Below are positions 57,085 to 64,000 of a DNA stretch of 64,000 nt, piece by piece. Origin of the DNA: Achatina immaculata (lineage: Eukaryota > Mollusca > Gastropoda > Stylommatophora > Achatinidae); the NCBI GenBank assembly GCA_009760885.1, contig CM019716.1, forward strand, positions 15,076,202-15,140,201, in the 5' to 3' direction. Numbering within the stretch: the stretch's first letter is position 1; each line of letters begins with the position of its first letter. The notes beneath the pieces are model-generated. The model did no database searches. It was given only the letters and a program-made list of their open reading frames with translations, and was not told the DNA's origin. Made by a program: the position numbers and the translations under genes.

Positions 57085-57425
57085 ATTCAAACACCAACAG
57101 GACACACGCATATAAACGAATGTCCTAACACCAACAGGATACACCCACACAAACGAATGTCCTAACACCAACAGGATACACCCACACAAACGAATGTCCT
57201 AACAGCAAGAGGACACACCCACACAAACAAATGTGCTAACACCAACAAGACACACCCGCACAAACGAATGTCCTAACACCAACAAGACACACCCACACAA
57301 ACGAATGTCCTAACACTAACAGGATATACCCGCACAAACGAATGTCCTAACACCAACAGGATACACCCCCACACAAACGAATGTCCTAACAGCAACAGGA
57401 TACACCCACACAAACCAATGTACTA
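57085..57425. repeat. 37-bp minisatellite in intron 1 of gene D
   Basis: About nine units with core 'cctaacaccaacaggataca', period 37 (starts 57124 and 57161). Confidence 0.9.
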
Positions 57426-57639
57426 ACATCAACACTTCAAAAAACAGCAAAATCAAAGGATGTAACAAAACAAAAAGGCTGTAAGATGATGTTAAACCGT
57501 CGGTACGCAAACAGCAAATTTGCCAATAATCAACGAAGCATTTTGACCTTATTGACATAGAAAAGCTCTTACATTTGCAGTGAGTTAGACCTCTGTCGTC
57601 GAAGTGGAAATACATTATATACATTTGTGGAAAATTGGA

Positions 57640-58040
57640 TTAGACCTTCATCATATATTTGTAGAAACTGGGATTGAATCTTCATCACAAACATGCAAAT
57701 ATATCATATATTTGTAAAAAGTGGTACTGGACCTTCATCACAGGCACGTAAATATATCATACATTTGTAGAAAATTGGATTGAACCTTAATTACAATCAG
57801 ACAAATACATCATATATTTGCGGAGTATGGGATTGGACCTTCATTACAGACATCCAAATACATCATATAGTTATAGAAAATTGGATTGTACCTTAATTAC
57901 AGACATGAAAATATATAATGTATTTGTAGAAAATGTGATTGGTTCTTCATCATAGACATGCAAATGCAACATATATTTGTAAAGATGCGAACTGGATATT
58001 CATCGTAGACAAGCAGGTGCACTATATATTTGTAGAGAAT
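57640..58040. repeat. Degenerate ~60-bp tandem repeat
   Basis: Units containing 'catatatttgtagaaa' and 'ggattgaaccttcatcac' recur about seven times with considerable divergence. Confidence 0.75.
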
Positions 58041-59000
58041 GCAACCCTCATTAATCACATGGAAATGTGTGTAGTTACAACAGCAATTTTTACAGTATAA
58101 AGGTAAGGAGAGACCGTGGCAGATGTGTAATTTTTCGTAAAAATAAAATATCAACATTATTGTCGTCTATTCGTTGAAATGTATGTGAGAAAGAAGACAA
58201 GGCAAGAAAAGAAAGTATCATTCATTTGTGTCAGTCTTATAACCCTGTGCTCTTCTCTCGTTCTGAAAGCAATAACTGTTTGTAGAAATCTTCTCGTATA
58301 ATGAACAAAGAAATAACATCAGAATAAACACACACGTAAACTTTAGGGCTCTCAAAAATTGAATACATCTAACCATAAAATAGATGTCATCAATGTTTAA
58401 AGTCCTAGAATTTATCATTTCGTATTTTGAATAGCCAAAACAGGAGAGAATACACTTTAAAAATTGCAAAATTATCACATCTCTTAAAATTATTCAGCTC
58501 AACAAAATCTACACTGCAAAGCTTAAGTACATAAAGGTAAAACATGTGTCATTTCAGTTTCCATAAGCTTGTTTTAGAGCTGAATAAGTGAAGTGTGTTA
58601 CTTCATTGAAATGTATATTTCAAGATCGTATAGTTTAAGCCAAAAACAAATATTTTTCTACGTATAATTCATAGCACGTTTGAATGTTTTTGCCTAAGCC
58701 AAATGAAGTGTGTACTTACAGAAAAGTTTACACAAAATGGTTTCATTCGGGTATCTCATATTTTTGTACACAGCACAATAATAAACAAAATGTAACAAAA
58801 TATAAAACAAACTTAAGTGTATATCACGAGTTTGGTCAGACGCGAAAAACGGAAAAAAATAAATTAACAAAATAAAAGACAAGCATGAGAATCAGTGGAT
58901 CTAGCTCAGTGAGAAGAACGATGACATGACAAACATGAAAACCACAGAATTTCATGCTACAGGAAACATTGGGCGAGACTGAAAGACAAAGACGTCTGTG
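58041..59000. other. Intron 1 of gene D, unassigned
   Basis: AT-rich, with no exon-like segment linked to gene D. Short ORFs unsupported. Confidence 0.4.
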
Positions 59001-59093
59001 ATGGATCTGAGAAGAATCGTGTCGTCTTTACCTAATGTTAGACCAAGATTGATTATCATGATTCTGATGACGATGATGGTTAATCAGGTAATA
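59001..59093 (+). CDS. Possible first exon of an unrecognised secreted protein
   Basis: The plus-strand ATG at 59001 opens MDLRRIVSSLPNVRPRL, then a hydrophobic IIMILMTMMV stretch. Good donors follow (CAG|GTAATA and ATAG|GTAAGA). This looks like a signal-peptide exon on the strand opposite gene D, inside its first intron. No downstream exon was identified, so it could be chance. Confidence 0.25.
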
Positions 59094-59269
59094 GGTAAGA
59101 AAAAAGATAAAAGACACTTCAATATGTATATGCATATATCTCAGCGTGCACGTGTGTATGTCTTTTTTTCAGAAGTCCAAACCAGGACTGGCAGCGCAAC
59201 ATTTTTGCATTATAATTTCGTGAAATCAACAAGCAAAACAAAATTAAAATAGAATACTAAAATGTAACG

Positions 59270-59400
59270 ACGAACAATGCAGACAGAGCACAAGATGTAG
59301 GCAAGCAGTGAACTTGTCTCTCCTAGCAAAAAAAGTTAATGGTTCGAATCTTGTCGGAGTTGCCCCAGGTACCCAGTTGTAGAAATGGATACTTACATAC
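59270..59400 (+). mobile_element. SINE fragment
   Basis: B-box 'ggttcgaatcttgtcgg' followed by 'ccaggtacccagttgtagaa', as in the body of the SINE at 23935 (minus). The A-box part is weak. Confidence 0.55.
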
Positions 59401-59648
59401 TCCATTCTGATGCCATGGAAGGAAAAGCAGCGAGGCGTGACACTGAGCACATCCTCCTGTACTGAGTTGACAAATCAAAGAAAAAAATATGCGCGCTAAC
59501 ATCCTTCTACTTAGGTCCTTTCATATAATATGTGGGATATCAGGACATACTTATCAAGCGACAAAAACTGACGCTCTCTCGGTTTGTTTCTAAAAGTAGA
59601 AACTGAACTATTCCCTGTCAAGGGAGATGTACTTGACGATGTACTTAC

Positions 59649-59723
59649 CTCACTCTGATAATAGCACGGTGTAACCGTTGTAAGACAAGCCAGAAATACG
59701 AGGAACCTCGTGAAATAATTCAT
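59649..59723 (-). CDS. LRR gene D, exon 1: signal peptide
   Basis: 25 codons from the ATG at 59723: MNYFTRFLVFLACLTTV, then TPCYYQSE, ending at GAG|GTAAGT in phase 0. The LVFLACL core is a secretion signal. The sequence is not closely related to the first exons of A and C, in line with D being the divergent copy. Linkage to 56543-56659 is inferred from strand, phase and spacing. Confidence 0.7.
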
Positions 59724-62235
59724 CTTGTTATTTTAAATAAGATCTAAAAACTGAGTTTCGAACAAAGATGGCGGACTACATAATCCAGCACAATGTTTGT
59801 ATTCGGCGTTATGATGTTAATAATAACAAAAGTAGCGATGTAACGTTTAATAATTTATTAAAGGTCTTTAATTGATTTGATGTTTTATTTCAATTCTGAT
59901 TTCACGCCTTCAGAAATATGTTTTTATGCAATTAAACTACACATCTTGCGGTAATTCCAGCGTTCTCTGGGACTATTTCTTATGTGCGCATGACGTTTGA
60001 CCTTTTATGGGCGTGGGCAGGTTTGTTTTAACAGCTTAATTTATTGCCCTGGATTTATGCCTTATTATCCTTTGTATCGTGGGGTTAAGGAAAATATATA
60101 AATAGATGAAAGTAATTCTAGGTTGGTATATACAATAGATGAAAGAAATTGTAGCTTGGTATATACATGCTGGCAAGCATAGAGATATTCAGACATAGAT
60201 AGAACCTTCCTTGTATCAGTGTGGAAACTTTACAAGGCCGAAATGTTTGCAAATGCACATAAATTTTATGAACAAATGTACGAATTCAGCAAAAATACAT
60301 AATTTAAACACATTTATAGATAACTGTGTGGACATATGTATGAGAAAGTGAAATAAGAATCGAAAATTACAAAATAATCACACTGACTAAAGAATATCTT
60401 TCTTCAAAATGATCAAATTAAAAACAACAAATAAAAAAAGCGGAAAAGAAAAAGATATAAGGGCTGAGAGTTGATGAATTCCCAAATTTGCAAGCATATG
60501 CAGTTACGTCGCTGTTACGTAATGTATGTCCAAATATAAGCCCAAGTAGCTGTTCTTTGATAAAGTTGTACGAAGTTTAAGGTAAAAAAAAAGAACACAG
60601 AATTGACGTAACGGGAATGTCCTATTTATCAGTCTCTGAAATATGTCACAGATAAAAAGATAAATTTAAAACATAGCAGTAGCTATTAGTCATTCCTTCA
60701 GATAACATGTGCACACATAACAATGTGACTGACAGGCGGGACAGAAAGATACATAAACTTGACCTGCTTTTTTTCTTGAATTAAAGCTTGAAACTTTGTA
60801 TGAAGGTAAAGCCAGAACTCCTGTCATTTAGTCAACTCCAGTAGGGCCTGTTATCAGCCAGGTCACCATATATGGGGAAACGCGTCTGACGTTTACGTAA
60901 AGTACCCTTTATCAGCAGGAAACGAGGGTCAGTGCGTGACCCCAAGTCCAAGCGTGTCCAGTAACGAATGTGCATCTACAGCAGTTTAATGAGTTGTGCA
61001 TCTCTGACGTTTTTATGGAAATAGTTACTAGTTAACAGAATGTAATAGTTTAGTAATGTTTTAAGACGCACAAAATATGTTAACTCGTTCAAGACCATAA
61101 ACTATTTAAAACTGTGGAAAAAAAGTAATTGCATTTATTTGGTTGTTGTCTTTCCTTTGGGAGTTTTAAATTACTAATAAGTTTAATATAAGCCTGTGAT
61201 ATTTACTTTGCAAAGACATGGCAAATGTGTCTGTTATAAATGTCTATGTTCTGAGATCTTGATATTTATTTATTTATTTTGGTGCCGAGAGAGTTAAAGA
61301 TAAAAAATTATCCAAAGAAAATTTGGTACAGCTAACACAATTTGTTTTGTTTACCTTTAGAGTTCATCCAATACTTTCTACTTTCCTCATCAAAACTTTC
61401 CGTTCCAGTATTTTTCAGTTTACATTGTATTCACTTGAATACAAGCCTCTGTCATACCATCCCTTTCCAACTTTTCTTGAGGACCGTCCCAAAATTCTGC
61501 ATGCATGACCCGCGATCCCACGAAGGTTTTGTAGAAATATAGAAATTCTACAAAGAATTATTTCAAGAAAAGTAGCGAGTGTGATTTGTTATTTAGAATA
61601 GACTAAATGAAATAGACTTCTCTAAAACCCGCCATATTTTAAATTTTCTTTCAGTTTTTGTCCATGTGTTGTAACTTCTCGGGGGCCCCACCTCAGACCT
61701 CCTAATCTTGGTTGTGAACCGAGGTTGGAAACTTGTTAAAATGTCAGCCCAAAACTGACACAGAAGAAGTAGAAGAAGGGAAGGCCAGACTATTTGAACA
61801 TCTCATTTTATAATGAACGTGTTCGGAAGATTAAAAAGAAACATCAGATTTAGTCGCAAAGAACTAATTCAGGTTTAAATTATTCACAAATATAAAAGAT
61901 GATTAGTTATTTTACAAGGCAACTGAAATGTAAAGAAGGCGTGTTCACACAACGGACGTGCTTATGTAGCAGTACAAAAAACATTACACTGAAAGACAAA
62001 GGATGAACTGGTTTGATAATGTGATGAAAATGGAAACCGGTCATCTGTCAGCAGAAGCATACATCTTGACAGAAATGACGTTAGTAGACAATGATTAGAA
62101 ATATTAAAAAGAACGTGGGAAAGCGTAACATTTGACAGAATATAACGGCTGTGGGGAGTCAGGACATACTTATCAAAAAAGACATCAAGTTACAGTGACA
62201 CATTCGAAGGTCAATAAAAAAAAAGTCCAGGGCAT
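59724..62235. other. Unassigned sequence upstream of gene D
   Basis: Includes the presumed promoter of gene D, not recognisable by motif. Otherwise no domain, repeat or transposon end was seen. Two overlapping ORFs at 61323-61542 are unsupported. Confidence 0.35.
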
Positions 62236-62252
62236 GTTTGTACATGAAAGCT

Positions 62253-62350
62253 GAAATTAGTATGTCCTTTGTTGCTCTTCATATCTTTGTCATCTTTTTG
62301 TCTTCTTTGTCACAAAGTGCTACGTTAGATTACAGTTGGAGAGAGGTATA
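62253..62350 (+). CDS. Possible signal-peptide exon, uncertain
   Basis: The plus strand reads MSFVALHIFVIFLSSLSQSA and then TLDYSWRE before a weak donor (GAG|GTATAT). It partly overlaps a dispersed repeat also found at 49430-49720, which argues against a real gene. Confidence 0.15.
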
Positions 62351-62530
62351 TGATTCAGTTTTACAAAAAAAGAAGTTAAGAGTGAGGGAAGAGGGCAGGA
62401 GCAAGAATGCCAGAAAGTATGATAACACGTATAAATGAAGAACATAGAAACAATCAATATTTCGGCAGAAGCCTTTTTTGAAAGACCACATACAAAAATA
62501 ACACAACAGATGAAAAAAAAAATGATATTT
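62330..62530 (-). repeat. Dispersed repeat, partner of 49430-49720
   Basis: Reverse complement resembles the plus strand at 49440-49640, with shared 'tttatacgtg', 'actttctg' and 'cctcactctt' blocks. Nature unknown. Confidence 0.5.
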
Positions 62531-62860
62531 TTTGTTTTGTTTTAATCTGTTGTGTTCTTTCTTATGAATATAAAGAATACAGAGACTGATATCATTACGA
62601 CTGTTATACCTTTCAATTCCTTTGTGTTTTCTGTTTTTAATTCTTGTTAACATCTGTTCACTTTGATTTAACCGCTTCTAAATTTATCACAAAAGCTGTG
62701 ACGAATTATCTAAGGCTCCAAGAAAAGCATTTACTTATCGAAGCGTTAAAAAAAAAGAAGATACAAGATAAATGAGTTGAGAACTGCGGTAAAACTAGAT
62801 CTGGTAGCAAGTAATGTTTGCTCACTTATCTCAACAGATGCTCTGCCAGGTAGGTGTCTT
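62531..62860. other. Unassigned sequence before the 29-bp satellite
   Basis: No gene or recognised repeat. Confidence 0.3.
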
Positions 62861-63395
62861 TTCTGTGTGAATTTGTTGTTTCCTTATATTTCTGTGTGTG
62901 TTTGTTGTTTCCTTATATTTCTGTGTGTGTGTGTTGTTTCCTTATATTTCTATGTGTGTTTGTTGTTTCCTTATATTTCTGTGTGTGTTTGTTGTTTCCT
63001 TATATTTCTGTGTGTGTTTGTTGTTTCCTTATATTTCTGTGTGTGTGTGTGTGTTGTTTCCTCATATTTCTATGTGTGTTTGTTGTTTCCTTATATTTCT
63101 GTGTGTGTTTGTTGTTTCCTTATATTTCTGTGTGTGTTTGTTGTTTCTTTATATTTCTATGTGTGTTTGTTGTTTCCTTATATTTCTATGTGAATTTGTT
63201 GTTTCCTTATATTTCTATGTGTGTTTGTTGTTTCCTTATATTTCTATGTGTGTTTGTTGTTTCCTTATATTTCTGTGTGTGTTTGTTGTTTCCTTATATT
63301 TCTGTGTGTGTTTGTTGTTTCCTTATATTTCTATGTGTGTTTGTTGTTTCCTTATATTTCTGTGTGTGTTTGTTGTTTCCTTATATTTTTGCCGT
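62860..63395. repeat. 29-bp satellite array
   Basis: About 18 units with core 'tttgttgtttccttatattt' plus a variable (TG)n. Period 29, slipping by 2 to 4 where the TG run expands. Long ORFs in three frames are artefacts. Confidence 0.95.
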
Positions 63396-63518
63396 CCTTG
63401 CTAAAGGCATATCGACGAAGATATTGTTTTTTCTACCATCTTTGTTTCATATTTCTACCTGCTCATCTTATTAACTTTTTTTCATTCTTCCTTGCGCACC
63501 ATCTATATTCGTCTATCT

Positions 63519-63983
63519 CAGTGTTTCCCAAAGTGTGTGTTAAAGCACTCCACTGTGGGCATTGGAAAGGGCCAGAGGGTGTTGAAGGAAAAAAAAAGGC
63601 CAGTAAGGGGGAGTAGAAGACAAGGAGACAGTAGGGGCGGGGCGTTGATCAAAAAAGAAGCACCAGACAAGGGCAGTAATACCTTCCTTTCTAGCACTTT
63701 TCAACCTGATATTGAGAAACGTGTGTCCTTACATGAGACTCGTCCATCAACATTAAGAAAATAATGTAAAAGGTGAGTTATAAGTGTTACCCCTTCATAT
63801 TGTTAAATTAGTTTGTTTGCTGGGGTTTTTAGTTATGTAATGCATATCCTACTTTAATAGACCATTGTAAGAATAGTACATAACGGGAGGCGAGGTGGTG
63901 GTGATGGAGGGGCGGGGGGCGCGTTGATAATGTGGCCTGGGAAAAAAAGGGGGCGGCAGCTCGAACAAGCCTGGGAAACACTG
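63519..63983. mobile_element. Non-autonomous hAT element with 8-bp target-site duplication
   Basis: Inverted ends 'cagtgtttccca' (63519) and 'tgggaaacactg' (ends 63983). Flanks are 'gtctatct' (63511-63518) and 'gtctatca' (63984-63991), identical at seven of eight bases. Ends starting CAG and an 8-bp duplication are hAT features. The 465-base interior has GC-rich purine tracts near both ends and no transposase. Confidence 0.85.
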
Positions 63984-64000
63984 GTCTATCAGTCGACTTC

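Noticed and set aside
59244..59450. Minus-strand 68-codon ORF as a missing exon of gene D
   Set aside because: It overlaps SINE sequence with a B-box, and shows no match to the Ser/Thr repeat exon of the other copies.
62777..63616. Cys/Val/Phe-rich ORFs of up to 206 codons
   Set aside because: Three overlapping frames of the 29-bp satellite with variable TG runs; not a gene.

Overview
The window is metazoan nuclear DNA: multi-exon genes with GT-AG introns, tRNA-derived SINEs, several families of APE-type LINEs, a Penelope-like element, mariner/Tc1 and hAT DNA transposons, and many micro- and minisatellites. The repeat mix and the small secreted leucine-rich-repeat (LRR) genes suggest a lophotrochozoan, most likely a gastropod mollusc. 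That placement is inference; no taxon-specific gene is present.

The only convincing host genes form a tandem family of secreted or surface LRR proteins, all on the minus strand. Copy A (2708-5330) is intact, with four exons that all meet in phase 0: signal peptide, Ser/Thr hexapeptide repeat, LRR N-terminal cap, then one large exon with the LRRs, a cysteine-rich C-terminal cap and a hydrophobic tail. Copy B (about 10290-20700) is a pseudogene broken by frameshifts, a SINE in the signal exon and a LINE scrap in the repeat exon. Copy C (27151-35833) has intact exons 1, 3 and 4 but a degraded repeat exon, and its introns are swollen by LINEs. Copy D (52497-59723) is a divergent three-exon paralogue. 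A fifth copy, E, survives only as its 3' end at 40500-40762. A and C share both 5' and 3' flanking DNA, so the duplicated unit was larger than the gene.

Layout: 1-2300 flank and repeats; 2.7-5.5 kb gene A; 5.8-8.4 kb LINE family 1; 9.0-9.8 kb 53-bp satellite and (CATC)n; 10.3-20.7 kb pseudogene B, containing LINE scraps, a 48-bp satellite, a Tc1-like element and SINEs; 21-26 kb a Penelope 3' end, LINE and SINE debris; 26.0-36.1 kb duplicated unit with gene C; 36-40.5 kb SINEs, LINE scrap and minisatellites; 40.5-43.5 kb remnant E, then a LINE split by a Penelope-like element with a 15-bp target-site duplication; 44-52.4 kb SINE-tail satellite, LINE fragments and a deleted mariner; 52.5-59.7 kb gene D with a nearly complete D34D mariner in intron 2; 59.7-64 kb mostly unassigned DNA, a 29-bp satellite and a complete non-autonomous hAT element.

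No bacterial operon, CRISPR array, rRNA or functional tRNA gene was seen. The most interesting system is the LRR family, whose domain order (signal peptide, capped LRR solenoid, hydrophobic GPI- or membrane-type tail) resembles that of surface recognition receptors.
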